Assembly (NCBI RefSeq): GCF_038003045.1
Contig: NZ_JBBOOK010000001.1
Span: 992,001 to 1,056,000, forward strand
Origin: Sporosarcina sp. FSL W7-1349
GTDB taxonomy: Bacteria; Bacillota; Bacilli; Bacillales_A; Planococcaceae
Length of the DNA: 64,000 nucleotides
Reading direction: 5' to 3'
Shown here: positions 7,666 to 15,501 of the stretch, in pieces
Numbering within the stretch: position 1 is the stretch's first letter
Layout: each line of letters starts with the position of its first letter
The notes under the pieces: generated by a model
The model's database searches: none
Told to the model about the DNA's origin: nothing
The model's input: the letters and a program-made list of their open reading frames with translations, nothing else
Program-made: the position numbers and the translations under genes

Positions 7666-8235
7666 TTGAGTTCTTCCATCGATTATTCATTGCCGACGGC
7701 GCAGTTTGCTATTGATATGAATAAAAGCCCTTTTTTCAAAAAAGACGATCAGAATTACATTACAATTGCCGGTGTCGAGCAGCTGAACACGTTGAAAAAT
7801 CTATCATTTCTTGACATTCACCTAAGCAAAGACAATGTCATTGAACCACATTATCATCAAAATGCGGAAGAGGTCGTCTATTGTATTGCAGGAGGCGTTT
7901 CAGTCGGTCTATTGAACCCATTCACGAAACAATACCAACATTATTCGCTATCCCCTGGGAAGCTTATTAATATTCCGCGCGGTTGGTGGCATTACGAAGT
8001 GGCCACGATGGAGGATACCCATTTGTTTGCTATTTTCGACGCCCCCACTCCGGAGATCATTCTCGGATCCGATTTCTTATCATTGACGCCCCCCGAGATC
8101 ATGGCACACACCTATTGCCTGAACGAAACCCAATGGAAAAGAGCCATTTCCCCAATCAAGCCTTCGATGATAATCGGGCCGCCGATAGACTGCCGTCAAA
8201 CGAACCCATATCCTTACCCGTATCCTTATTATTAG
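7666..8235 (+). CDS. Cupin domain protein with Tyr/Pro-rich tail
   Basis: 189 residues. A single cupin barrel carries metal ligands in EPHYHQNAEEVVYCIAGG (HxH...E) and a later His in PRGWWHYEV, as in bicupin oxalate decarboxylases. The extreme C-terminus is NPYPYPYPYY, a low-complexity Tyr/Pro run of the kind found in Bacillus spore coat proteins. A coat-associated role is an inference from that tail. TTG 7666 is used; GGAAAGGATG lies upstream, and the ATG inside it stops after three codons. Confidence 0.78.
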   Translation: MSSSIDYSLPTAQFAIDMNKSPFFKKDDQNYITIAGVEQLNTLKNLSFLDIHLSKDNVIEPHYHQNAEEVVYCIAGGVSVGLLNPFTKQYQHYSLSPGKLINIPRGWWHYEVATMEDTHLFAIFDAPTPEIILGSDFLSLTPPEIMAHTYCLNETQWKRAISPIKPSMIIGPPIDCRQTNPYPYPYPYY

Positions 8236-8276
8236 GTAACAGGGGGCCTAATTAAGTTCACTGGGGAAGCTCTTAG

Positions 8277-9038
8277 TTACTTCGCCGTTTGCCCGCCGTC
8301 CACGGCCAGATTGACGCCCGTAATGTAAGAAGCCTTGTCCGAACAAAGAAAAACTGCGGCTTGTGCCTGTTCTTCCGGGCGAGCCATCCGTCCGAGGGGA
8401 ATGTCGTTTTCCACGTATTTGGCCTGTTCGGGCACTTCCTTTGACCACGCTTCCACGGAAGCCGTTAACGTCATGCCGGGACAGATGGAATTTACACGGA
8501 TTCCCTGTTTTCCGTATTCCAGCGCGACGGACTTGGTCAACCCGTTAACAGCCCATTTTGCCGCACTGTAGGTCGCCAAATTTTCCGATCCGAGCAAGCC
8601 GGATGTGGACGCCGTATTGACAATCGCTCCGCCACCAGATTCCAGCATGGCGGGAATCTGATGTTTCAATGAAAAATAAAGGCTCGTCTGTGTAATCTGG
8701 ACACAACGATCCCAGTCCGCCGTCTCGGTCTCCGCAATCGGTTTCGTAGGAGCACCGATTCCCGCGTTGTTATGAGCCCAATCCAAGCGACCATAATGGG
8801 ACACTGTCCGTTTCACCAGATCGATGACTTGCTGTTCCTCCGCCACATTACAGTAAACAAAAATCGCGTCCCCGCCATTCGCTTCGATTTGGCGTACGGT
8901 TTCCATGCCGTCCTCTTCATTGATATCCGACACAACGAGCTTTGCCCCTTCTTCTGCGAACGCAAGCGCACTCGCCCGGCCGATTCCATTTCCCGCGGCT
9001 GTGACAATCCCGACTTTATCCTGCATCAATTTACCCAT
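8277..9038 (-). CDS. Short-chain dehydrogenase/reductase (SDR)
   Basis: 253 residues, classical SDR length. Cofactor motif TAAGNGIG near residue 13, an acidic D at the end of the second strand (VVSDIN, favouring NAD(H)), NNAG near residue 92, catalytic Ser in TASTSG and YSAAK. The C-terminal ITGVNLAVDGG is typical. ATG 9038 follows GGGAGGTAAGGGA. The substrate is not predictable. Single gene. Confidence 0.9.
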   Translation of the reverse strand: MGKLMQDKVGIVTAAGNGIGRASALAFAEEGAKLVVSDINEEDGMETVRQIEANGGDAIFVYCNVAEEQQVIDLVKRTVSHYGRLDWAHNNAGIGAPTKPIAETETADWDRCVQITQTSLYFSLKHQIPAMLESGGGAIVNTASTSGLLGSENLATYSAAKWAVNGLTKSVALEYGKQGIRVNSICPGMTLTASVEAWSKEVPEQAKYVENDIPLGRMARPEEQAQAAVFLCSDKASYITGVNLAVDGGQTAK

Positions 9039-9177
9039 TCCCTTACCTCCCTTTTCATATAAACCCTATTTCGCTATGGGTGCGAAAAACCCTTTTTCGA
9101 GTGAATACTGATTCCCCAATCCCGCTTTTTTGCAGGGGTTTGCCACCCTAACCAGGCCGCGCCAACCTCATCTCCAC

Positions 9178-9206
9178 TTGAACTGCCCGGTAGTAAAAGG
9201 TATACT
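9178..9206 (+). promoter_or_regulatory. SigA promoter of the antisense RNA
   Basis: TTGAAC at 9178-9183 and TATACT at 9201-9206 with a 17-base spacer. It points toward the 3' end of the toxin gene on the other strand. There is an SD-like AAGGAGG just downstream and a possible 13-codon ORF from 9218 that may or may not be used. Confidence 0.65.
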
Positions 9207-9212
9207 AAGGAG

Positions 9213-9357
9213 GAAGAATGAATAAAGTAATAAGCGACCGTTCAATGGGAGTGCATTGAACGGTCCATGTAATAGCAGGTTCCCTTGGGGGAATCGGCGA
9301 ATAGGACAAAATAATCCATCCACATGAGCCGCTAACTCAAGGATGGGTTATTTTTTA
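9213..9357 (+). ncRNA. Probable antisense antitoxin RNA of a type I system
   Basis: An RNA of about 145 nt is predicted from the promoter at 9178-9206 to the terminator at 9318-9357. It contains a perfect stem (GACCGTTCAAT at 9236-9246 with ATTGAACGGTC at 9255-9265). Its 3' end is complementary to the 3' end and terminator of the toxin mRNA on the minus strand. Such tail-to-tail overlap is how RatA/TxpA and SR4/BsrG pairs work in Bacillus. The segment AGCAGGTTCCCTTGGGG and the following terminator are also found, diverged, at about 17210-17300. Confidence 0.65.
9313..9352. terminator. Bidirectional terminator shared by toxin and antitoxin
   Basis: Stem formed by CCATCCACATGAG and CTCAAGGATGG around GCCGCTAA-type loop bases, with A/T runs on both sides (TTATTTTTT on plus, ATTATTTTG on minus). 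It lies immediately after the toxin stop codon. Confidence 0.7.
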
Positions 9358-9431
9358 TGGTTATGGGACAATATAGCCATGACTAGTGCTGCAAATGTAA
9401 ATACGAGCATTAGCGTTTCGAATACTGTCAC
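9348..9431 (-). CDS. Putative holin-like type I toxin (TxpA/BsrG-like)
   Basis: A 27-residue peptide starting MTVFETLMLVFTFAALVM and ending HNHKK: one membrane helix followed by a basic tail, the hallmark of the Bacillales putative holin-like toxin family. GTG 9431 is preceded by GGGAGGTGG (9437-9445). The upstream TTTCCCTC can pair with that ribosome site across a CTGTGA loop, so translation is probably restrained by mRNA structure, as in bsrG. An antisense RNA overlaps its 3' end. Members of this family insert into or disturb the cell membrane. Confidence 0.8.
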   Translation of the reverse strand: MTVFETLMLVFTFAALVMAILSHNHKK

Positions 9432-9610
9432 GAAGACCACCTCCCTTCACAGAGGGAAATGGCCGACCACCCTTGAGTCCCCTACTCTATTACTCTTCCA
9501 TTTTACCATACATATGTTCGCATTCCTAGTATTGATCCAAATTCATCGGTTTCCATGAATAAAATCGTATACATTCAAAGCAGCACACGGGCCCCGCATC
9601 TGCCGACGAC

Positions 9611-10060
9611 TTAGTGATCGTGTTCCTCTTCCTGCTCCTTCAAGACGCTTAAAATCGTAAAGCTTTCAACGTTGGAATCGTGCTGACAGCCTTCCAGTGT
9701 ATAGCTGAATACTTGTTGTCCTTCCTCTGACACTAGCTCCGAGCAGGTCTTGCTCTCCTTGGCAGGGCTGTCTCCGCGGTCTTTATTTTTTGACCGATCA
9801 ATTTCCAAATTAAATACGGTCCCGTCAAAGGCTAAGTCATACAATGTCGGATTTCCCTCAACCGTGTAGTTCGCAATCCGGACGGAGGCTGCTTCGTCCG
9901 CCTCTACGCTTTCTAAGAACCGTTCAAATTGAAAAAAGTTGTAAACGGGTCCGTTCATATTGATAACATCCCCGTTTTTCACCGCTTTTTCGCTGTCATA
10001 TGAACAAGCAGATAGCAGGCATGTCCCGAAAAGCAGCAATAGATACACCAATTTTTGCAT
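9611..10060 (-). CDS. Lipoprotein with DUF4362-like domain
   Basis: 149 residues from ATG 10060, which has GGAGGG upstream. The signal peptide MQKLVYLLLLFGTCLLSAC ends in a lipobox (LSAC), so the protein is probably anchored at the outer face of the membrane. The exposed part, with GDVINMNGPVYNFFQFERFLE and later YDLAFDG, resembles the DUF4362 family, which has no known function. The C-terminus is acidic and His-rich (EQEEEHDH). Single gene, transcribed away from the CoA-transferase. Confidence 0.75.
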   Translation of the reverse strand: MQKLVYLLLLFGTCLLSACSYDSEKAVKNGDVINMNGPVYNFFQFERFLESVEADEAASVRIANYTVEGNPTLYDLAFDGTVFNLEIDRSKNKDRGDSPAKESKTCSELVSEEGQQVFSYTLEGCQHDSNVESFTILSVLKEQEEEHDH

Positions 10061-10140
10061 GTCATCCCTCCAACAACGTACTTGGTGTTTCACCTTTACT
10101 CTATGCGTCAGAGGAGGGGCTTATCCCGCACACCCTACCA

Positions 10141-10169
10141 TTTACAAATTATTTTAAATAGTATATAAT
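10141..10169 (+). promoter_or_regulatory. SigA promoter upstream of a structured leader
   Basis: TTTACA at 10141-10146, a 17-base spacer and TATAAT at 10164-10169. Transcription would start near 10176, about 150 bases before the CoA-transferase start codon. Confidence 0.7.
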
Positions 10170-10175
10170 TAAGTA

Positions 10176-10299
10176 GAAATCCTTCACAATCATAACTGCC
10201 TAATTTGTTCGCATACCTATTCCGGGTATGTCTCAACAAACAAAAGCCAGTTCAAATTGAAATGCAAAATTCTTGCATTCATTTGAGCCGGCTTTTTTT
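10176..10299 (+). ncRNA. Structured leader or small RNA ending in a terminator
   Basis: Between the promoter at 10141 and the CoA-transferase gene lies a hairpin CATACC/GGTATG (about 10212-10230). It is followed by a strong terminator in which AGCCAGTTCAAATTGAAATG from 10245 pairs with the segment ending AGCCGGCT at 10293, then TTTTTTT. All or most transcripts would stop before the gene, unless the terminator is regulated. It could be an attenuator or riboswitch leader, or an independent small RNA. No known riboswitch class is recognised. Confidence 0.45.
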
Positions 10300-10326
10300 A
10301 TTCAACTATATCGAGGAGGTATGAAA

Positions 10327-11463
10327 ATGACTGGTGCATTAAACGGAATTAAAGTTTTGGATCTCACCCGCGTGCTGGCGGGTCCTTATTGTACGATGAT
10401 TCTAGGAGACTTGGGTGCCGAAGTAGTGAAAGTGGAAGCGCCGGGCGAAAGTGATGAAACCCGTGGATGGGGCCCCCCTTTTCAGAACGGCGTCAGTGCC
10501 TATTATCTTTGTGCGAATCGGAATAAAAAAAGCATTACCGTGGACCTGAAGTCCAAAGAAGGCATCGCGCTCATCAAAGGGTTGATTGCCGAATCGGATG
10601 TAATCATTCACAATTTCAAAGTGGGCACGATGGAGCGCTTCGGCCTCGGTTATGAAACCGTTGCCCAACTTAACCCCGCCATCGTGTATTGTTCCATAAC
10701 CGGCTTTGGGGAAACCGGTCCGTATAAGGATTTACCTGGGTATGATTTCATCATTCAGGCGATGAGTGGACTGATGAGTATTACCGGCACTGAACAATCC
10801 GGCCCTCAGAAAATGGGCGTGGCCATTGCGGATATTTTGACCGGTTTATATGCGTGCATCGGCATCCAATCCGCATTGCTGGAACGGACCCAATCCGGCA
10901 AAGGGCAAAAGCTCGATATTTCCCTTTACGATACCGCTGTCAGCTCACTTGTGAACGTTGGCAGTAATTATATGATGTCCGGAAAAATCCCGACGGCCCT
11001 TGGCAACAGCCACGCCAATATTGTTCCGTATCAGACTTTTACGACGAAAGACGGGGAAATCGTCATTGCGATTGGCAACGACAATCAATTCAACCAGTTC
11101 TGTTCCATTTTGGAAAAGCCTGCTTTCAGCAAAGATCCCAAGTTCCGGACAAATGCCAATCGAGTAGAACATAGAGAATTGCTTGTTTCGCTCGTACAAG
11201 AAGTGTTGGAAACTAAACCGACCGCCTATTGGCTGGAGAAATGTCGCTCCCAGAATATCCCGTGTGGACCAATCCAATCCATCGCGGAAGTCAGTCTGGA
11301 TCCACAGCTGCACGAACGGGAGATGTTCATCCAGTACGACCATCCTACCGCAGGGGTGGTGAAAGCGATCGGCAGTCCACTGAAACTTTCACGAACTCCC
11401 GTTAGCTATAAACTGCATCCCCCGAATCCCGGTGAACATAATGAAGAAATTTTGAGAAGGTGA
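10327..11463 (+). CDS. CaiB/BaiF family (class III) CoA-transferase
   Basis: 378 residues. Motifs include GIKVLDLTRVLAGPYCTMILGDLGAEVVKVE at the N-terminus and the expected catalytic aspartate at residue 140 in LPGYDFIIQAMSG. Class III enzymes move CoA between acyl groups (formyl/oxalyl, carnitine, succinyl types). ATG 10327 has GGAGG seven bases before it, whereas ATG 10321 abuts the ribosome site. The stop codon lies inside a GGTGACAGTCACC palindrome. No partner acyl-CoA gene is adjacent. The substrate is not identifiable. Confidence 0.9.
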   Translation: MTGALNGIKVLDLTRVLAGPYCTMILGDLGAEVVKVEAPGESDETRGWGPPFQNGVSAYYLCANRNKKSITVDLKSKEGIALIKGLIAESDVIIHNFKVGTMERFGLGYETVAQLNPAIVYCSITGFGETGPYKDLPGYDFIIQAMSGLMSITGTEQSGPQKMGVAIADILTGLYACIGIQSALLERTQSGKGQKLDISLYDTAVSSLVNVGSNYMMSGKIPTALGNSHANIVPYQTFTTKDGEIVIAIGNDNQFNQFCSILEKPAFSKDPKFRTNANRVEHRELLVSLVQEVLETKPTAYWLEKCRSQNIPCGPIQSIAEVSLDPQLHEREMFIQYDHPTAGVVKAIGSPLKLSRTPVSYKLHPPNPGEHNEEILRR

Positions 11464-11471
11464 CAGTCACC
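11459..11471. repeat. Palindrome GGTGACAGTCACC forming two stop codons
   Basis: Perfect 13-bp palindrome between two convergent genes. Its TGA on plus (11461-11463) ends the CoA-transferase, and its TGA on minus (11469-11467) ends the SET-domain gene. Confidence 0.85.
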
Positions 11472-11841
11472 TATCAAACCATAGTCTCTCTTTATCATCC
11501 ACGTCGCCATTATAATTGATGAGGATTTCATCCCCTGCTTTGATATCGGTGAAAGCGTAGAAGTCAAAGGTGTGATTTCCAAAATTGATCTCATACGTCG
11601 CATTTGGCTCATAGGAATGGTTGAACAACATCCCATATCCTAACAGAATGGCGGTATGGTTGATGCCATATTCGAAAGCGTAATCCGCAAGTACCGTTTC
11701 CTCAATGTGGTGGTGCTGCTCGTTCGGGTAAGAAATGACGGGCGCTTCATGTAAAATCTGCCCTTTTTTAATATCACATGTCGCGAATACCCCTCTATTG
11801 AATTCGCCATCGCTTATTGTAGATGTTTTTATTTCGATCAA
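11467..11841 (-). CDS. SET domain protein
   Basis: 124 residues, a compact stand-alone SET domain. Visible are RGVFATCDIKKGQIL at the N-terminus, the NHS motif in MLFNHSYEPNA, and IKAGDEILINYNG with the near-C-terminal catalytic Tyr region. SET proteins transfer methyl groups from S-adenosylmethionine to lysine; bacterial stand-alone forms have largely unknown targets. The start appears to be TTG 11841, with a weak GTAGGCGG upstream. The coding end sits within the palindrome at 11459-11471. Confidence 0.82.
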   Translation of the reverse strand: MIEIKTSTISDGEFNRGVFATCDIKKGQILHEAPVISYPNEQHHHIEETVLADYAFEYGINHTAILLGYGMLFNHSYEPNATYEINFGNHTFDFYAFTDIKAGDEILINYNGDVDDKERLWFDR

Positions 11842-11897
11842 ATTAACCGCCTACTCACTTTTAAAATTTCTTTCTAACTGTACCATACATTTGAAAT

Positions 11898-11966
11898 GGT
11901 GACAGTCACCTCAATAATTCAGACACTATTCAGAATTGTTTCCGATTTGTGTGGGTGCCTGGCACT
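11898..11966. repeat. Paired palindrome element, copy 4
   Basis: GGTGACAGTCACC (11898-11910) and GGTGCCTGGCACT (11954-11966) enclose a core (ATTCAGACACTATTCAGAAT, TTGTTTCCGA) homologous to copies 2 and 3. The right edge overlaps the stop codon of the LLM oxidoreductase gene (11965-11967). One end is of the GTGACAGTCAC type and the other of the GTGCCTGGCAC type. Confidence 0.75.
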
Positions 11967-12981
11967 ATTCTAGCAGTTCTCCAAGGATTTCATATGAGCG
12001 TAGTCTATCTTTATGGGAATAGATGCCCGAGCTGATGATCAATTCATCCGCCTTCGTCGCCTGCAAGAAGGCATCCATTTTGCGCTGGACCGTTTCCCGA
12101 TCGCCGACGATGGTGGATGGCCAATTCATCAATTCTGCAATCGCCGCCTTCTCATATTCGGAAAAGAACGTGTCTAGATCATCCACCGGCGGCTTGAATT
12201 TCGTCGTAACGCCTCTGCGGATGTTCAGGAATTGTTGCTGATAGGATGTGGCGAGCCGTTGCGCCTCCTCATTCGTATCCGCCGCGATGACGTTCACGCC
12301 AAGCATGACATACGGTTCCGCCAGATTTTTGGACGGCCGGAACTGCTGATGATATAACTGCAGCGCCTGCATCAAATACCCCGGCGCAAAATGGCTTGCA
12401 AAGGAAAATGGCAGTCCTTGTTGTGCGGCAAGCTGTGCGCTGAATCCGCTGGAGCCGAGCAGCCAGATCGGGATATCCTGCCCTTCTCCCGGAACCGCAC
12501 GCACGCGGGCCGTCGGATTGTAATCGAAATAGCCGCGCAGCTCCGCCAATTGCTCCGGAAAATCGTCTCCGCTGCTATGCAGCGTCCGGCGCAGCGCATA
12601 TGCCGTCGCTTGGTCACTTCCCGGCGCCCGGCCCAGCCCCAGATCGATCCTTCCCGGATACATCGCCTCCAGTGTACCGAACTGCTCGGCAATCACAAGC
12701 GGCGCATGGTTCGGCAGCATGACGCCGCCCGACCCGACCCGGATCGTCTTCGTCGCGCCCGCCACATGGCCGATGATGACCGACGTCGCCGAACTTGCAA
12801 CGCCTTGCATATTATGGTGCTCCGCAAGCCAAAATCGGTTGAACCCCCACTGCTCGGCATTCCTCGCGAGGTCGACACTATTTTGGAACGACTGCGCGGC
12901 ATCGCTGCCTTCATTGATCATCGCAAGATCTAAAATGGATAAAGGAACGCCCTTATACTTCTTTGATGTTGTACTGATCAC
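11965..12981 (-). CDS. LLM class flavin-dependent oxidoreductase
   Basis: 338 residues of bacterial luciferase-like monooxygenase type. Typical segments are [66 protein letters not shown] and [10 protein letters not shown], all shared with the MsnO8/YceB-like group. The enzyme would use FMNH2 or F420-like flavin cofactor to oxidise an unknown substrate. GTG 12981 is preceded by AGAGGTGGG. Its last codons run into a palindrome element. Confidence 0.9.
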   Translation of the reverse strand: MISTTSKKYKGVPLSILDLAMINEGSDAAQSFQNSVDLARNAEQWGFNRFWLAEHHNMQGVASSATSVIIGHVAGATKTIRVGSGGVMLPNHAPLVIAEQFGTLEAMYPGRIDLGLGRAPGSDQATAYALRRTLHSSGDDFPEQLAELRGYFDYNPTARVRAVPGEGQDIPIWLLGSSGFSAQLAAQQGLPFSFASHFAPGYLMQALQLYHQQFRPSKNLAEPYVMLGVNVIAADTNEEAQRLATSYQQQFLNIRRGVTTKFKPPVDDLDTFFSEYEKAAIAELMNWPSTIVGDRETVQRKMDAFLQATKADELIISSGIYSHKDRLRSYEILGELLE

Positions 12982-13099
12982 TTGAACCCACCTCTACTTT
13001 CGATCTACGGGGACACTATTGAATGTCCGTTCGTCTTTTATCATATCGTTTACAGAGGGTGGATTCCATTTCGGGGATTTGGAAGGAGAATGAAAGAAG

Positions 13100-13177
13100 A
13101 TGCCAATTCGCGTCGAGGATAATAAGAGGACCACCAACTGGGGCGGTCCAGTTCTAAGGAAACATCCTCACCATTAA
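13100..13177 (+). CDS. Possible 25-residue basic peptide
   Basis: Short ORF with GGAAGGAG at 13081-13088, about eleven bases from ATG 13100. An out-of-frame ATG at 13090 is closer and gives only ten codons. The product is polar and ends KHPHH. No family is recognised and translation is uncertain; it is kept because the ribosome site is strong and the gap otherwise holds nothing. Confidence 0.3.
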   Translation: MPIRVEDNKRTTNWGGPVLRKHPHH

Positions 13178-13178
13178 C

Positions 13179-13352
13179 TCAATAGAATTTATCCCTCTCC
13201 GTCTTTTCCCGCTGATTCGGCGTCATTGGCTCTCGTTTCGGCTTCAAATTGTTGAGCTCAGCCAATTCCATCGAAATTTCCTCTTTCATGTCCGGTCGGT
13301 TTCCTGGTGTTTTCGAATTGGAATATAAATTACTATGCGCACCTTGTTTCAT
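13179..13352 (-). CDS. Small charged protein, possibly spore-associated
   Basis: 57 residues from ATG 13352, which has GGGAGG eight bases upstream. It is hydrophilic with many Asn, Lys, Glu and Pro (AELNNLKPKREPMTPNQRE) and ends DKFY. Upstream on the minus strand is CATATTA (13395-13389), a perfect SigF/G -10, with TCATA 17 bases before it, one base off the forespore -35. This suggests expression in the forespore. No known family recognised. Confidence 0.55.
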   Translation of the reverse strand: MKQGAHSNLYSNSKTPGNRPDMKEEISMELAELNNLKPKREPMTPNQREKTERDKFY

Positions 13353-13388
13353 TGCCAAACCTCCCATTTCAATTTGCTGATGCAACGT

Positions 13389-13417
13389 TAATATGGACCG
13401 GTTTGCTCATTTTATGA
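13389..13417 (-). promoter_or_regulatory. SigF/SigG-like promoter
   Basis: Minus-strand TCATA (13417-13413), 17-base spacer, CATATTA (13395-13389). It lies about 37 bases upstream of the start codon of the 57-residue gene. Confidence 0.4.
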
Positions 13418-13485
13418 GAGGCACATTTCCAAGGTTTGCATGGGCAATCCGGCCGGAATTCGGGTGAATTCCCATCAGCTGCCGT

Positions 13486-14292
13486 CTACCCGAATTCCCC
13501 TTTCCCAAAATCAAGATCCACCGCTTCATACGCAACGGGCCTCCAATCCGGTTCCACAGGCACCTCGTTCAAATAGTTCTCAAAGTGGGCCGGGGAGAAC
13601 AACGTGGACGGCCGAAAGTAATTTCGCATGCGTGGATCATTCTCCCATTGCTTCCCCTTTACGTCAATGACCGCCTTGAAGTCCTCCAACACATAGCCCT
13701 CTGCTACTCTTTCGCTAATTAACTGTTGTGTCCATTTTGCATTCACCTTAAAGTCCTTTCCGGTTTTCGCATTTAAGTATTGAATAATTTCAGAGATGAC
13801 ATCGAGACTTGTCTCGCTCTTATCTTTTTTTAACTTCCTTTTAAGTTCTTTGGTTATTGGTGGGGACAACTTGTCAAAGTCCTGTGATGCCAGATTGTCG
13901 TCTCGGTCCGTGCCAATTTGTCCTTCCCCGTCAGGGCACACCGCCCTGCTCAAAGGGACAATCTGACCTGCTACCATTTGGCACTTTGCGTAATCAATTC
14001 GGTACCATTTCGTCCGATCTGTTTTCATCCTGTTATAGGCGGATGTCGAAATGACATAGCCTTCCTCTTCCAACTTCCGCATCGTCCGCATGATCGTCCT
14101 CTCCGACCAGAACGGAAACTCCTCCCGCCACTCCTCATACGTCTTATACACCCACACATACCCGTCCTTATGATTTTTCGAAATGAGCGAACGAAAATGC
14201 AGTTGCTGCAAGATGACTGCCTCGTTGAGTCCCACCTGTTTCACCAATGACGGAAGGATCAGCAGCGGGGGTTCGTTGATTAGTAAGTTCAT
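13486..14292 (-). CDS. Phage-type replication protein (conserved phage C-terminal domain)
   Basis: 268 residues. The N-terminal 100 residues form a winged-helix region (LNEAVILQQLHFRSL, WSERTIMRTMRKLEEEGYVIS) as in phage replication initiators. After a low-complexity linker, the C-terminal segment IIQYLNAKTGKDFKVNAKWTQQLISERVAEGY ... VIDVKGKQW ... YFRPSTLFSPAHFENYL is the domain often called conserved phage C-terminal (Phg_2220_C). In phages this class acts in replication initiation and helicase loading. GGAGGTAAAACT precedes ATG 14292. No other phage gene lies nearby, so it is a prophage relic or a domesticated gene. Confidence 0.85.
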   Translation of the reverse strand: MNLLINEPPLLILPSLVKQVGLNEAVILQQLHFRSLISKNHKDGYVWVYKTYEEWREEFPFWSERTIMRTMRKLEEEGYVISTSAYNRMKTDRTKWYRIDYAKCQMVAGQIVPLSRAVCPDGEGQIGTDRDDNLASQDFDKLSPPITKELKRKLKKDKSETSLDVISEIIQYLNAKTGKDFKVNAKWTQQLISERVAEGYVLEDFKAVIDVKGKQWENDPRMRNYFRPSTLFSPAHFENYLNEVPVEPDWRPVAYEAVDLDFGKGEFG

Positions 14293-14370
14293 AGTTTTAC
14301 CTCCAAAGGGTCGTTTTACTTACTAGATAGGTACGAACCTGCGAAAAGGATACTGGCTGGTCAAAAAAAT

Positions 14371-14407
14371 TATGTAAAAATAAAATGCCCGCTTCGAAAA
14401 GGGGCAT
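14371..14407 (-). terminator. Terminator after the HD-domain gene
   Basis: Stem ATGCCC/GGGCAT (14385-14390 with 14402-14407) followed on the minus strand by a T-rich tract. Confidence 0.6.
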
Positions 14408-14446
14408 CGAAAACTGTATAAAAAAATTATTACACAAACGGAACCG

Positions 14447-15310
14447 TTACAGTTTGGAAAGATTCCGTTTGAAATGCCGATACAGCTCATCCGGACTCCA
14501 ACCGAGACGGTATTGCAGTTCGTGACAAAACGCGAGCAGAAGGAACGAACCGTCTGAATTCATTTCAAATTGGATGCCTCTGGCGGTTAGATCATCCATC
14601 AGCGGCCGCAGCGGTTCAAAATCACCTTTTTGGTACAGAACCTCGGCCCCTTCTTTCACTTCCCAGGCAAAACCGTCCATATTCTCTTTCCGCAAGCTAT
14701 CTTCCGTTGCCTCCGATATATGATAAACAGCCTCAAACAGCAAGTCGATCTTCCCGTTCGTTAATTTACCCGTTCCGATGAAAATCCGTTTCACCTCATT
14801 ATCAAGATTTCGGATTAACGGCACTTCTTTCCTAAAAGGTTCAAGCGCTTTTAGTATATTCATATAATACCAAGACTGCGAACGCTTTCCACGGTTGAAC
14901 CTCGACCAGACCGCCTCTCCCACCTCCTCGATATCGGATTGGATTGAACGAATATTATGCAGCTTGTCCGCGACGATGACGGCCAGCTGATCCGGACTCT
15001 TTTTCGGCAGATCTGCAATCGTCCAAAGTTTCCTCTGTTCCCACGGTAAGGATTTATCTGGTTCGGTGGCGGCTTGCACCAATTCGAGGACATACGGACC
15101 AAAATCCAGCAATTCCTGTTCCGTTGTTTGCGTATCCTCCAGCGTATCATGAAGTAAACCGGCGGCCACGACTTCATCGGGATATCGATGATGTTTCAAA
15201 ATCATCGCCACCGCAAACGGATGGGTGATATAAGGGATCATTGTCCCCTTTCGATACTGTCCTTCATGTTTTTCCAAAGCGAATTGGAATGCTTTTTCGA
15301 TAATATTCAT
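14447..15310 (-). CDS. HD domain phosphohydrolase (SpoT/MESH1-like)
   Basis: 287 residues from ATG 15310, preceded by AAAGGAGGCC. The N-terminal half has the HD signature: FALEKHEGQYRKGTMIPYITHPFAVAMIL, GLLHDTLEDTQTT and AVIVADKLHNIRSI, the pattern of (p)ppGpp hydrolases of the RelA/SpoT/MESH1 class. The C-terminal half (about residues 170-287) has no synthetase motifs and is unassigned. A role in hydrolysing ppGpp or another nucleotide is inferred from the family; the long C-terminal extension is unusual for a MESH1-type enzyme. Confidence 0.8.
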   Translation of the reverse strand: MNIIEKAFQFALEKHEGQYRKGTMIPYITHPFAVAMILKHHRYPDEVVAAGLLHDTLEDTQTTEQELLDFGPYVLELVQAATEPDKSLPWEQRKLWTIADLPKKSPDQLAVIVADKLHNIRSIQSDIEEVGEAVWSRFNRGKRSQSWYYMNILKALEPFRKEVPLIRNLDNEVKRIFIGTGKLTNGKIDLLFEAVYHISEATEDSLRKENMDGFAWEVKEGAEVLYQKGDFEPLRPLMDDLTARGIQFEMNSDGSFLLLAFCHELQYRLGWSPDELYRHFKRNLSKL

Positions 15311-15428
15311 GATGGCCTCCTTTCTATTTTTCCTTTTAGATAGGCCTATAAGTGGAAAATGACTGTTGGTTGGTGTAACCAAATTACTTAAAGAAATCAT
15401 GTAACATATTATTAAAATATACCCCAAT

Positions 15429-15473
15429 AAAAATAGACTGCCAATTAGCATGCTAATTTACAGTCTATTTTTA
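15429..15473. terminator. Strong bidirectional hairpin
   Basis: AAAATAGACTG (15430-15440) pairs with CAGTCTATTTTT (15461-15472), and the inside ATTAGCATGCTAAT is itself a palindrome. T-runs occur on both strands. On minus it terminates the 15502-16846 operon. Confidence 0.75.
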
Positions 15474-15501
15474 TGTTTAATTTACGTTTTTACCTATTTG
15501 A

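Noticed and set aside
12391..12933. 180-residue frame antisense to the LLM oxidoreductase
   Set aside because: Arg/Ala-rich shadow of a GC-rich coding region.
13011..13028. GGGGACACTATTGAATGTCC-like inverted repeat upstream of the LLM gene
   Set aside because: Shares only GGACACTATT with the repeat-element core, without the terminal palindromes.
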